Below are positions 1 through 7,298 of a DNA stretch of 58,781 bases, in pieces. Source of the stretch: Actinomycetes bacterium (GTDB lineage Bacteria; Actinomycetota; Acidimicrobiia; Acidimicrobiales; JAJYXR01); assembly GCA_021801525.1 (NCBI GenBank), contig JAJYXW010000149.1, positions 1-58,781 on the forward strand. The letters are read 5' to 3'. The notes under the pieces were generated by a model. It was not told the origin of the DNA. It ran no database searches and worked only from the letters and a program-made list of their open reading frames with translations. A program made the position numbers and the translations under genes. Position 1 is the stretch's first letter. The number at the start of each line of letters is the position of its first letter.

Positions 1-34
1 CACGAGGGCGGTTTGCGCATCATGACCTCTTCGG

Positions 35-107
35 CAGCCCCAACGGGATTCGAACCCGTGTCTCGACCTTGAGAGGGTCGTGTCCTAGGCCACTAGACGA
101 TGGGGCC
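35..107 (-). tRNA. tRNA-Glu (anticodon CTC)
   Basis: Read on the minus strand, a 73-nt cloverleaf can be folded. The acceptor arms are GGCCCCA and TGGGGCT, closed by a G-U first pair. The anticodon stem is CGACC/GGTCG around the loop CTCTCAA, giving anticodon CTC. The T arm carries GGTTCGAATCC. The discriminator base is G and CCA is not encoded. It lies about 3 kb downstream of gltX on the same strand. A damaged copy of its 5' half lies just upstream (156-203). Confidence 0.93.
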
Positions 108-155
108 GTGCAGGTGGCCCCGGATGGGTGCCACCAAGCTGAACACCACCCTACT

Positions 156-215
156 AGGGTCGTGCCCTAGTCCACTAGACGTTGGGGCTGTGCGGGCAGC
201 CCCAACGTCTAGTGG
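156..215. repeat. tRNA-Glu 5'-half duplicate forming a perfect 19-bp hairpin
   Basis: Positions 156-192 match the tRNA-Glu 5' half (74-110) at 33 of 37 bases, and the likeness continues a few bases further. The end of this fragment, CCACTAGACGTTGGGGCTG (172-190), is followed after six bases by its exact reverse complement (197-215). The second arm also resembles the tRNA 3' end (34-45). It could be a tRNA pseudogene left by rearrangement, or it could now act as a transcription terminator for the methyltransferase gene that ends at 384. There is no T tract. The rest of 216-383 shows nothing recognisable. Confidence 0.7.
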
Positions 216-383
216 CGCTGACCGCGACTGGGCGCTACCAGTTGCTCCGAGGCGCGCTGCTAGTTGTGCGGTAGCAGGCACCGTGCGGTTCCAGAGCAGG
301 CAGCGGGGTCGGCCTCGCGGTAGGCCACGAGGGTCGAGCCACCGTGAACGTCTGGCAGCTCGGTCGCCGGTCGCCAGCACGGT

Positions 384-977
384 TCAGTTCTTCCTACGGC
401 AAACGAGCTCTCCCTTGCCTATGGGAACCACAAGGGCGTCTACACGCTCGTCGGCAAGAGCGGCGTCGATCATCGGCTGCAGGGTCTCGCGGTGGTTGAT
501 CGCGTTGTCTGCGACCAGCAGGCCGCCAGGTACAAGGCGCGGCACGACAAGGTCGTAACAGGACTCGTATACCTCCTTTTCGGCGTCGAGGAAGCAGAAC
601 CCCACCGGGCCGAGCTCGCCCGCGCAGGCAAGGAAGTCCCCCTCGACGAGCGTAACCAGGTCATCGACGCCGGCTTGCGAGAAGGTCTCGCGCGCGAGGG
701 CCACCTTCTTGGGCAGAACCTCGAACGTCGTGAGAGTGCGCGCCGTCGCACGGCAGGCAAGCGCCAACCAGAGAGCCGAATAGCCCGCGCTCGTCCCGAT
801 CTCTATCATCGCACCCTCTGGGGACGAGGCTGCCCACAGCGCGATGAAGCGCCCAGTTTCCTCGGGGATCTGGCGGAGCCGCTCGAGGCGTGAGGTGCCG
901 TCGACACGGTCGGCCTCGTCACGCCGTTCGAGCTCGTGCATTCGCTCGAGGATTTCGAGGGGGATGTCGTGGAACAT
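384..977 (-). CDS. SAM-dependent O-methyltransferase (class I, COMT-like)
   Basis: A 197-residue protein of the bacterial caffeoyl-CoA/catechol O-methyltransferase family (Methyltransf_3). The SAM-binding glycine loop [13 protein letters not shown] sits near residues 58-70. An acidic residue follows in TFEVLPKK, a second motif is VEGDF, and FLDAEKEVY carries the metal-ligand Asp expected of this family. The C-terminal GLLVADNA strand is also typical. Length is slightly short for the family (usually 210-230). The methyl acceptor cannot be read from the sequence. The gene follows a small PH-like gene by 57 nt on the same strand and may be co-transcribed with it. Confidence 0.87.
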   Translation of the reverse strand: MFHDIPLEILERMHELERRDEADRVDGTSRLERLRQIPEETGRFIALWAASSPEGAMIEIGTSAGYSALWLALACRATARTLTTFEVLPKKVALARETFSQAGVDDLVTLVEGDFLACAGELGPVGFCFLDAEKEVYESCYDLVVPRLVPGGLLVADNAINHRETLQPMIDAALADERVDALVVPIGKGELVCRRKN

Positions 978-1034
978 AGAGGCCTCCGGTCGAGCAGCTG
1001 GTTGCCACTCATGGTAAGCGGTGGCGCTTGCCGC

Positions 1035-1385
1035 CTAGGCCTCGGGTGCCAGTTGGGCGGCCACTTCCTCGGGATTGGCACAGCCCACGATCCACTCGTC
1101 ATAGGAGTTGCCCTCGAGCTCGACGCGAAGTCCACGAGGAGTTTCACGATGCACCACGGCGAAGACCCTCTTTCCCCCGCCGTGGATCGAACCGACCTCC
1201 ACAACGCCGGGGATCCTCGTTCCCACCTTCAACCCGAAGTCAGCGGCAGCGTGGGCATCGTCGAGCACCTCGATGCCACGCAGACTCGATCGGGGAACCC
1301 GCAGATCGCCGTGAATCCCCTCGACCCTCTCGATCCGGCTCAGGCGCAGAACCAAATCGTCACCATCGACAGCAAGCTCCGCCAT
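1035..1385 (-). CDS. Small PH-domain-like protein
   Basis: A 116-residue soluble protein with no signal peptide or membrane segment. Alternating hydrophobic strands (LVLRLSRIERVEGI, LRVPRSSLRGIEVL, FAVVHRETPRGLRVEL) ending in DEWIVGCANPEEVAAQL look like the bacterial PH-like fold found in small actinobacterial proteins, where a C-terminal helix follows about seven strands. That assignment rests on pattern only. It has the same orientation as the downstream methyltransferase. Function unknown. Confidence 0.7.
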   Translation of the reverse strand: MAELAVDGDDLVLRLSRIERVEGIHGDLRVPRSSLRGIEVLDDAHAAADFGLKVGTRIPGVVEVGSIHGGGKRVFAVVHRETPRGLRVELEGNSYDEWIVGCANPEEVAAQLAPEA

Positions 1386-1424
1386 ACCGGCCTCCCAGCG
1401 CTCCTCTACCTGACCAGCGCATCG

Positions 1425-1455
1425 CTACCTGGGCACTACCTGGGCACTACCTGCG
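1425..1455. repeat. Intergenic 11-bp tandem repeat
   Basis: CTACCTGGGCA is repeated twice exactly, plus a partial third copy, in the short gap between the PH-like gene and the DUF2993 gene. The period is not a multiple of three, unlike arrays inside genes of this window. Confidence 0.75.
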
Positions 1456-1509
1456 TAGCGCACGAGCGACGCTCACTGGCTCGCCTGCCACGCTACTCGG
1501 CCCACTCCG

Positions 1510-2160
1510 TCACCCGCTCGAGGCGGCACCAGAGATCGCAGCGATTACCTTGGGGGGCACCGGGCTCGCCGAGCACGTAGCCTCCACCTGGCCTGCCCCC
1601 ACATCGAGCGACATCGAGCATGCCGGAACGAGCGGCGAGGCGGCCAGGTCCACGCGGACAAGCGGCACACCAGCCTCGCTCACGACGAGCACGTCACCAG
1701 CCGTGATGCCGACGCTCGCCGCGACAGTCCCCGACGCCAGTTCCACCTCCACCCTCCCCGACCCGGGCAGCATCACGGTCCTTCCCACGGCAGAGGACAG
1801 CTCGGCAGCGGTGACGACGACAGTAGCCCGGGCGCTCGCGATGCTCTTCACCCGCACCTCGCGCTTTGCGAAGAGATCCCCGCGGTCGATCACCACCCCC
1901 CTCAGGACCACGCCGATGGACGCGACGTCGAGCGACGCGACGGGAACGTAGGTGAGGGCCACCCGGACTTCGGGGACGCTACCGTTGGCAAGGAACCTGT
2001 AGAGCACTGGGAAAGTCCCGACGCTGGCCGACGCGCTGGAGGCCCCGGTCGCCTGCTTGGCTCGCGATGCGATCTCGTCCCCGGCCACGTGCGCCGCGAG
2101 CAGGTTCGCCCCTATGAACAAGAGCGCCAGCACCACCACCAACACGATCAGCTTGCGCAC
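1510..2160 (-). CDS. DUF2993 (LmeA-like) membrane-anchored lipid-binding protein
   Basis: A 216-residue protein of the actinobacterial DUF2993 family. The start is GTG at 2160: GGAG lies 7 nt upstream, and an earlier start would run into the tRNA-Gln gene. Residues about 3-22 (KLIVLVVVLALLFIGANLL) form an N-terminal membrane anchor or uncleaved signal. The rest is beta-rich and includes the family-type stretch GTFPVLYRFLANGSVPEVRV. Two cysteines near the C terminus (ACSMSLDV..., ATCSAS) could form a disulfide outside the membrane. In mycobacteria LmeA is a periplasmic phospholipid-binding factor for mannan maturation; the same role here is inference. Confidence 0.82.
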   Translation of the reverse strand: MRKLIVLVVVLALLFIGANLLAAHVAGDEIASRAKQATGASSASASVGTFPVLYRFLANGSVPEVRVALTYVPVASLDVASIGVVLRGVVIDRGDLFAKREVRVKSIASARATVVVTAAELSSAVGRTVMLPGSGRVEVELASGTVAASVGITAGDVLVVSEAGVPLVRVDLAASPLVPACSMSLDVGAGQVEATCSASPVPPKVIAAISGAASSG

Positions 2161-2190
2161 GCGACTTCTCCAGACACACCTAAGAGTCTC

Positions 2191-2205
2191 ATCCGCTGAG
2201 CCTCT
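2191..2205. repeat. Solo copy of a MITE-like terminal sequence
   Basis: ATCCGCTGAGCCTCT is identical to 15 of the 16 bases of the right terminal repeat of the element at 8386-8549. No partner arm is visible nearby. It lies just upstream of the DUF2993 gene. Confidence 0.5.
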
Positions 2206-2295
2206 GAACGCACAGTGTGATGCCCAGGAACCCGTGTAGGGAACCTCGCAGTTGCTCGCGCCGCTCCGTAGGAGCGGCGGACGTTGCGAGCGGAG

Positions 2296-2368
2296 CTCGG
2301 GGGGGAGGACTCGAACCCCCAACTTCCTGGTCCAGAGCCAGGCGTTCTGCCAATTGAACTACCCCCGA
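2296..2368 (-). tRNA. tRNA-Gln (anticodon CTG)
   Basis: On the minus strand a 73-nt cloverleaf folds. The acceptor TCGGGGG pairs with CCCCCGA, the D arm is GTTCAATTGGCAGAAC, the anticodon stem is CCTGG/CCAGG with loop CTCTGGA (anticodon CTG), and the T arm is GGGGGTTCGAGTCCTCC. The discriminator is G and CCA is not encoded. It sits 15 nt downstream of the DUF218 gene and upstream of the DUF2993 gene, all on one strand with gltX. Confidence 0.93.
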
Positions 2369-2382
2369 AGGCAGCAAACACG

Positions 2383-3027
2383 TTAGCCCACCAGATCGTG
2401 GAGCTGGTGCAGATGGCCGTAGCCGATGACCCTGCCCACCCCCACGGCTAAAGCCTCCAGAGCGAGACCGCCGAACCCCGTCCCTCCCCGACCCGCCGGC
2501 ACCGTTGCAGGCACAGGCTCCGCCTTCAGCCCGACATCGCTCGCGATGGCCAGGCTGCGGTACTCCTCGTAGCCTCCGCTCACTACCAGCACCTGGCGAT
2601 CTCCACGAGCCGCCAACAGCTTCGCTGCCGCACCGAGCTCGCCCCACAGCCCAGACCCTCCTGCCGCCTCCACGACCGGGGCTGGAACCCCGTTCGACTC
2701 GAGCCAGGAGGCCCCTGTGCCGGCGGTCCCATGTATGTGCCCCTTTGCCGGGGCACCGGTCACGACCACCAGGGGAACGAGTCCGCGCCTCCAGAGCCCC
2801 TCAGCCACACGAAGGCGCGCTGCAAGGCCGGGGGAGGCTACCCCGTTGCTCTCGGAGCCACCTACCACCACGGCAGCCTGGTCATGCACCGGGTCCGAGT
2901 GCCTGGAGGCGAGCCATACCTGCACACCCGTGACCACCAGGTACACCACCGCCGCGAACAAGACCAGGAAGACGAGGCGCACTACGAGGCGCACCAGCTT
3001 GATCGCGGCGAACCCGCCCAGGAACAT
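2383..3027 (-). CDS. DUF218 (YdcF/SanA-like) membrane protein
   Basis: A 214-residue protein with an N-terminal membrane segment (LVRLVFLVLFAAVVYLVV, about residues 15-33) and a DUF218 domain. The domain begins with AAVVVGGSESNGVASPGLAARL, where the usual family start is a VLGG motif followed by a sugar/peptide-binding loop. It continues with PLVVVTGAPAKGHIHGTAG and ends with a Rossmann-like VLVVSGGYEEYRS strand. Family members are implicated in envelope permeability, but no reaction is firmly assigned. The gene begins only 6 nt after gltX ends and runs into tRNA-Gln, so gltX, this gene and the tRNA may share a transcript. Confidence 0.8.
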   Translation of the reverse strand: MFLGGFAAIKLVRLVVRLVFLVLFAAVVYLVVTGVQVWLASRHSDPVHDQAAVVVGGSESNGVASPGLAARLRVAEGLWRRGLVPLVVVTGAPAKGHIHGTAGTGASWLESNGVPAPVVEAAGGSGLWGELGAAAKLLAARGDRQVLVVSGGYEEYRSLAIASDVGLKAEPVPATVPAGRGGTGFGGLALEALAVGVGRVIGYGHLHQLHDLVG

Positions 3028-3033
3028 GTCGTC

Positions 3034-4560
3034 CTATCCCGCCGCCTGCGACGCGCCGCCTGGAGGCATAGATCCGCCGGCCGGCAGCACCTCGTCGGCA
3101 CCGCCCGGCAACTTGTCGGCATCGCCTGGCAACACCCTGAGCGCAGCAGCAAGCGCGGCCTCGAGCCGGCTGAGCGTCGCCTCGCGACCCAGCAGCTCCA
3201 TCGACTCGAAGAGGGGCGGCCCGACCCTGCGCCCTGTGAGCGCGACCCTGATGGGCGCCTGAGCTTTGGAGAGCTTCGAACCGAGCTCAACGGCCAGCGC
3301 CGCCGTCGCTTCGTGCAGAGCCTGGGCAGACCACTCGCACGACCCGTAAAGCGCGATCGCAGCCCGGAGCACGGCGGGCGCAAGCTGCTCTGCTAACACG
3401 GCGCGCCATGCATCCTCGTCGCGCAGTGGCTCGGCCAGGAACAAGAAATCCACCATGGCCGGAACCTCGTCCAGTGTGGCCACTCGCTCTCTTACCAGCG
3501 GTACCATGCGCCGGAACACCTTCTCCTCGAAGCGCTCGGGCGGCCATGGCGCCTTGGGCGGCTCGAGCCACGGCCTGCATGCGCTGGCAAAGGCGTCGTC
3601 GCCCATGGCGCGGAGGTGCTCCGCGTTCATGTGGGTGAGCTTGGCCACGTCGAAGAAGGCGGGCGAGCGGTTCACGTCCTCGAGGCGGAACCTGGCCACC
3701 AGTTCCTCGACTGGCATCACCTCACGACCCGATGGATGGCTCCAGCCCAAGAGCGCGAGGTAGTTCACCATCGCCTCGGGAAGGTAGCCCCTGTCCCGAT
3801 ACGACTCGAGCGCTACGGGGTCGCGGCGCTTGGAGAGCTTCTGGCGGCGTTCGTTCACGAGCATGGGGAGATGGGCGAAGCACGGGAGCTGCGCGTCCTC
3901 GCCGAGGAGCGCCCTCCAGAGGAGTATCCCCTTCGGCGTCGACGGAAGGAGATCCTCTCCGCGGATCACATGGCTTATTCCCATGTCGACGTCATCGACG
4001 ACGTTCGCCAACACGAACAACGGCTCCCCGGTCGACTTGGCTACGACGAAGTCCTCGATGGAGGCATGGGGGAACTCGACGTCCCCACGAACGACGTCGA
4101 GGACGACGGTGGTACCCTGCTCGGGCACCCGGAAGCGAAGCGCGTGGCCCTCGCGAGCCAGGCCGAGCTCGGCGCAGTGCCCGTCGTAGCCCGGAGTTGC
4201 ATTGGACCTCGTGCGCTCCATCACCTCCTCGCGGCTGCACGCGCATGCGTAGAGGAAGCCGCCGCTCCAGAGCCGGTCGATGGCATTTTCGTAGACATCC
4301 TGGCGCTCGGACTGCCGGTAAGGGCCTTCGTCCGCGTCGAGCCCGAGCCACGAGAGGGCAGAGACGATCCCGTCCACCCACTCCTCGCGCCCTCGCTCTT
4401 TGTCAGTGTCCTCTATCCGCAGCACGAACGTTCCGCCGCTCTGGCGGGCAAAGAGCCAGTTGAACAGCGCAGTTCGCGCGCTCCCGACGTGGAAGAAGCC
4501 CGTCGGGGAAGGCGCGAAGCGAACCCGCGGGCTGCCCAGGTTGGCTACGGGTGCATCCAT
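3034..4560 (-). CDS. gltX: Glutamyl-tRNA synthetase (GluRS)
   Basis: A 508-residue class I aminoacyl-tRNA synthetase that charges tRNA-Glu. The HIGH-type signature HVGS lies at residues 24-27 within APSPTGFFHVGSARTALFN. The KMSKS-type loop is KLSKR at 241-245. A cysteine cluster near 105-129 (CAC...HC) may bind zinc. The tail after about residue 470 is low-complexity (LPGDADKLPGGADEVLPAGG) and is not part of the family core. tRNA-Gln and tRNA-Glu lie downstream on the same strand. If the organism lacks GlnRS, this enzyme would also charge tRNA-Gln for GatCAB amidation; that is inference from actinobacterial practice. Confidence 0.97.
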   Translation of the reverse strand: MDAPVANLGSPRVRFAPSPTGFFHVGSARTALFNWLFARQSGGTFVLRIEDTDKERGREEWVDGIVSALSWLGLDADEGPYRQSERQDVYENAIDRLWSGGFLYACACSREEVMERTRSNATPGYDGHCAELGLAREGHALRFRVPEQGTTVVLDVVRGDVEFPHASIEDFVVAKSTGEPLFVLANVVDDVDMGISHVIRGEDLLPSTPKGILLWRALLGEDAQLPCFAHLPMLVNERRQKLSKRRDPVALESYRDRGYLPEAMVNYLALLGWSHPSGREVMPVEELVARFRLEDVNRSPAFFDVAKLTHMNAEHLRAMGDDAFASACRPWLEPPKAPWPPERFEEKVFRRMVPLVRERVATLDEVPAMVDFLFLAEPLRDEDAWRAVLAEQLAPAVLRAAIALYGSCEWSAQALHEATAALAVELGSKLSKAQAPIRVALTGRRVGPPLFESMELLGREATLSRLEAALAAALRVLPGDADKLPGGADEVLPAGGSMPPGGASQAAG

Positions 4561-4611
4561 CCGCCCTGCCTGACCTGCTTATGAGCTGCGGCGCGATGGC
4601 ACGCCGTGCAT

Positions 4612-4809
4612 CTACGTGTCCTCGGCGAGGCTGATGGCGCCGGTCGGGCAGTTGTTTACCGCCATGCGCACCTTGTCCCACACCTCGGGCGGCGGCTCCT
4701 CGTCCAGAACGTAGAGGTATCCGTCGTCGCGCACCTCGAAGACCTCGGGAGCAATGCCCATGCACACCGCGTTGGACGCGCACACGTCGTAGTCCACGAC
4801 CACCTTCAT
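4612..4809 (-). CDS. 3Fe-4S-type ferredoxin
   Basis: A 65-residue single-domain ferredoxin. Cys10, Cys16 and Cys54 (CASNAVC ... NNCPTGAI) are the three cluster ligands of actinobacterial ferredoxins that serve cytochrome P450s; the missing fourth Cys in the first motif indicates a 3Fe-4S cluster. It resembles M. tuberculosis FdxD (Rv3503c) of the cholesterol region. It is likely an electron carrier for an oxygenase encoded outside this window, since no P450 is present here. It lies between gltX and the ltp3-like gene on the same strand. Confidence 0.92.
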   Translation of the reverse strand: MKVVVDYDVCASNAVCMGIAPEVFEVRDDGYLYVLDEEPPPEVWDKVRMAVNNCPTGAISLAEDT

Positions 4810-4881
4810 GGAGTCGACCTTAGCGCGCGAGCAACCCGTTGCTCGGCCCCCACGAAGCTGCAGGCCGCCCGCCAGCGGGCG

Positions 4882-6039
4882 TCAGGGCTTCTCAGAGCCG
4901 AGAACCCACATGGCGAAGAACTGCGAGCCGCCCCCGTAAGCATGCCCGAGAGCCCGGCGGACCCCGTCCACCTGGTGCTCGCCTGCGAGCCCGCGCACCT
5001 GGAGGGCCGCCTCCGCGAAGCGGAGCATGCCCGAGGCCCCAATGGGGTTCGTACAGAGCACCCCGCCGGAGCAGTTCCAGGGTATGTCTCCCCCGTCCAT
5101 CGAAGTTGCCCCCGAGTCGGTGAGCTTCCAACCCTCGCCCTCGGCCGCGAACCCCAGGTTCTCCAGCCACATCGGCTCGTACCAGCTGAACGGGACGTAC
5201 ACCTCGGCAACGTCGATCTCGCGCCTCGGTTCGGTTATGCCCGCCTGCGCGTACACGTCAGCCACGCAGTCGCGTCCTGCCCGGGGGTTCACCTGGTCGC
5301 GTCCGGCAAACATCGTCGGCTCGGATCGCATCGCCATCCCGTGCACCCACGCGGGTGCAGGCGACGACGCGGCCGCTTGCTCGCTCGCCAGCACCATCGC
5401 CGCCGCACCGTCCGACGACGGGCAGGTCTCCAAATAACGCAGCGGATCCCAGAGCATGACCGAGTCGCGCACCGACTCGAAAGTGATGTCCGGCATGTGC
5501 AGGTGTGCGTAGGGGTTCCTCGAGCCGTGCAAGCGGTCTTTCACAGCTACGGCTATCCCTATGTGGTCCGGCGCGCCCGACCGGCGGATGTAAGCCCGGA
5601 TTATCGGCGCGAAGTAGCCCCCGGCACCGGCCAGCAACGGGGGAGAGAAGGGCTGGGGTACCGAGAGCGCCCACATGGCGTCCGAGTCGGACTGCTTCTC
5701 GAAAGCGACAGTGAGCACCCGCTCGTGGATCCCGGATGTGACGAGGTGGGCAGCCACCAGCACGGTGGACCCTCCGACAGATCCGGCCGTATGCACGCGC
5801 ATCATCGGCTTGCCGACCGCTCCGAGGGCGGGTGCCAGGTAGAGCTCCGGCATCATCACCCCCTCGAACATGTCGGGCGCCTTGCCGATGACCACGGCGT
5901 CGATGTCGGCCCAGTCAAGTCCGGCGTCATCGAGCGCCCGCAGCGCGGCCTCGCGCACGAGACCCGCAATGGACACGTCGGTACGCGCCGAGGCGTGCTT
6001 GGTCTGGCCGATGCCGATCACTGCACAGCGCTCTGCCAT
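4882..6039 (-). CDS. ltp3: Ltp3-like thiolase-fold lipid-transfer protein
   Basis: A 385-residue non-condensing thiolase-superfamily protein, very like M. tuberculosis Ltp3 (Rv3523): IDAVVIGKAPDMFEGVMMPEL, VHTAGSVGGS, CPSSDGAAAMVLASE, AGRDQVNPRAGRD and GHAYGGGSQFFAMWVLG. The classic nucleophile position has Ser (HTAGSVGGS) instead of Cys, as in Ltp proteins thought to act in sterol side-chain cleavage rather than as thiolases. The start is ATG at 6039, overlapping the preceding stop (TGATG); upstream in-frame sequence belongs to the neighbouring gene's repeat tail. It is the third gene of an operon with the double DUF35 and ltp4-like genes, matching the order Rv3521-Rv3522-Rv3523. Confidence 0.88.
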   Translation of the reverse strand: MAERCAVIGIGQTKHASARTDVSIAGLVREAALRALDDAGLDWADIDAVVIGKAPDMFEGVMMPELYLAPALGAVGKPMMRVHTAGSVGGSTVLVAAHLVTSGIHERVLTVAFEKQSDSDAMWALSVPQPFSPPLLAGAGGYFAPIIRAYIRRSGAPDHIGIAVAVKDRLHGSRNPYAHLHMPDITFESVRDSVMLWDPLRYLETCPSSDGAAAMVLASEQAAASSPAPAWVHGMAMRSEPTMFAGRDQVNPRAGRDCVADVYAQAGITEPRREIDVAEVYVPFSWYEPMWLENLGFAAEGEGWKLTDSGATSMDGGDIPWNCSGGVLCTNPIGASGMLRFAEAALQVRGLAGEHQVDGVRRALGHAYGGGSQFFAMWVLGSEKP

Positions 6040-7298
6040 CAGGACTCCTCCCCCGGTGCGCCACCTGTCCCGGCTGTGCCGGCTGTCCCGGCTGTGCCGG
6101 CTGTGCCACCTGTGCCGGCTGTGCCGGCTGTGCCGGCTGTGCCACCTGTGCCGGCTGTGCCGGCTGTGCGCGCACCGCCCAGCACCGCGGGGCCGGGTTG
6201 GTCCGAGAGCAGGCACACGAGGTTCTGCTGCAGGCACGGTCCTGACGTAGCGTGCGCCAGCGCCGTGTGCGCGGAGCCATCCATCACTCGCCTTGCCGCC
6301 TCGCCGATCCTCGCCAGACCGGCGACCATCAACGGGTTGGCGACAAGAGCGCCTCCGGACGGGTTGAGAGCCACGCCATCTGCGAGACCCAGAGCCCTTG
6401 CGAGGATCAGCTCTTGGTGCGCGAACGGAGCATGCAGCTCTGCTAGGTCGATCTTCGAGGCCACTCCGCCCACGAGTCCGGCAGCCTGTGCGGCCAGGCG
6501 CGTCGAAGGCGAATCGGCAAGGTCCCTCGCACCTAAAGCGTGCGTCTCGACGCGGTGGTCCATGCCTGTGATCCAGGCAGGGCGCTCGACCAGCTCACTG
6601 GCTCGCTCGCCGGCGGCGAGAACTACCGCGGCGGCTCCATCGCCCACCGGTGGGCAGGCATGCCGGCGCAGTGGCTCGACCACGTAGGCATCCCTCATGA
6701 GATCGCCAGCCGAGGCCGTGCCCGAAACCTGCGCGTTCGGGTTGGAGGTGGCGTTCCGCAGGCAGCGTGACGCCACCTCGGCGAAGTCGTCCTCGCTCGC
6801 GATTCCCCGGTCTACGAGCACCCGGGCCTGCAACGCGGCCAGGCTCACCGAGTCGGGCCACAGAGGAGCCATCGTGTAGGGGTCGAGCTGCAGGCCGAGG
6901 GCCCTGCGGATGTTCCCGGAAGAGGATCGCCCGAAGCTGTAGACGAGGGCCGTGTCTATATCCTCGCTCTGAAGCATCACCCACGCCTCATATAGTGCGA
7001 AAGCGCCGTCCATCTCCACGTGACTCTCACGAAGCGGGGGCCAGGCACCGACCGCATCTAGCGCCATGACGAAGCTGAACGGCGCTCCAACCAGGTAGTC
7101 CGAGCTTCCCGAGCAGACGAAGCCCATGTCGTCCTTGGTGAGACCCACCGCATCGAGAGCTTCTGCGACCACCGGCATGAGGACCTCCACCTCGTTGCGG
7201 TGCTCCTCGCGCCGGCACGTCGGGTACTGGGCGAAGGACACCACAGCAACGGGCCGGCGCCACGCCGGCGCCACGCCGGCCCTGCCCATCGAGCTCAT
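6039..7298 (-). CDS. ltp4: Ltp4-like thiolase-fold protein with TAG-repeat tail
   Basis: A 419-residue thiolase-superfamily protein placed like M. tuberculosis Ltp4 (Rv3522). Family features are VAVVSFAQYP, GFVCSGSSDYLVGAPF, YSFGRSSSGNIRR, PPVGDGAAAVVLAAGE, LNPSGGALVANPLMVAGLARIGEAA and a C-terminal Cys pair (ATSGPCLQQNLVCLLS). The last ~40 residues are an in-frame tandem array of Thr-Ala-Gly/Thr-Gly-Gly triplets (9-bp DNA unit), absent from family members as far as I know. The start overlaps the DUF35 stop by four bases (ATGA). It probably forms a complex with one of its neighbours, because Ltp proteins commonly need a DUF35 partner. Confidence 0.85.
   Translation of the reverse strand: MSSMGRAGVAPAWRRPVAVVSFAQYPTCRREEHRNEVEVLMPVVAEALDAVGLTKDDMGFVCSGSSDYLVGAPFSFVMALDAVGAWPPLRESHVEMDGAFALYEAWVMLQSEDIDTALVYSFGRSSSGNIRRALGLQLDPYTMAPLWPDSVSLAALQARVLVDRGIASEDDFAEVASRCLRNATSNPNAQVSGTASAGDLMRDAYVVEPLRRHACPPVGDGAAAVVLAAGERASELVERPAWITGMDHRVETHALGARDLADSPSTRLAAQAAGLVGGVASKIDLAELHAPFAHQELILARALGLADGVALNPSGGALVANPLMVAGLARIGEAARRVMDGSAHTALAHATSGPCLQQNLVCLLSDQPGPAVLGGARTAGTAGTGGTAGTAGTAGTGGTAGTAGTAGTAGTGGAPGEES
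6058..6165. repeat. 9-bp in-frame tandem repeat in ltp4
   Basis: Twelve 9-bp units (forward GTGCCGGCT with variants GTCCCGGCT and GTGCCACCT) encode the Thr-Ala-Gly / Thr-Gly-Gly tail of the ltp4-like protein. The array stops shortly before the stop codon. Confidence 0.95.

Noticed and set aside
2161..2322. Longer DUF2993 protein starting at 2322
   Set aside because: That start lies inside the tRNA-Gln gene; GTG 2160 has a good ribosome-binding site and begins directly at the membrane anchor.
4606..6687. Long plus-strand ORF of 693 codons opposite the ltp3/ltp4 genes
   Set aside because: Arg/His/Pro-rich, no recognisable domain, and opposite two well-conserved genes; a by-product of high GC.
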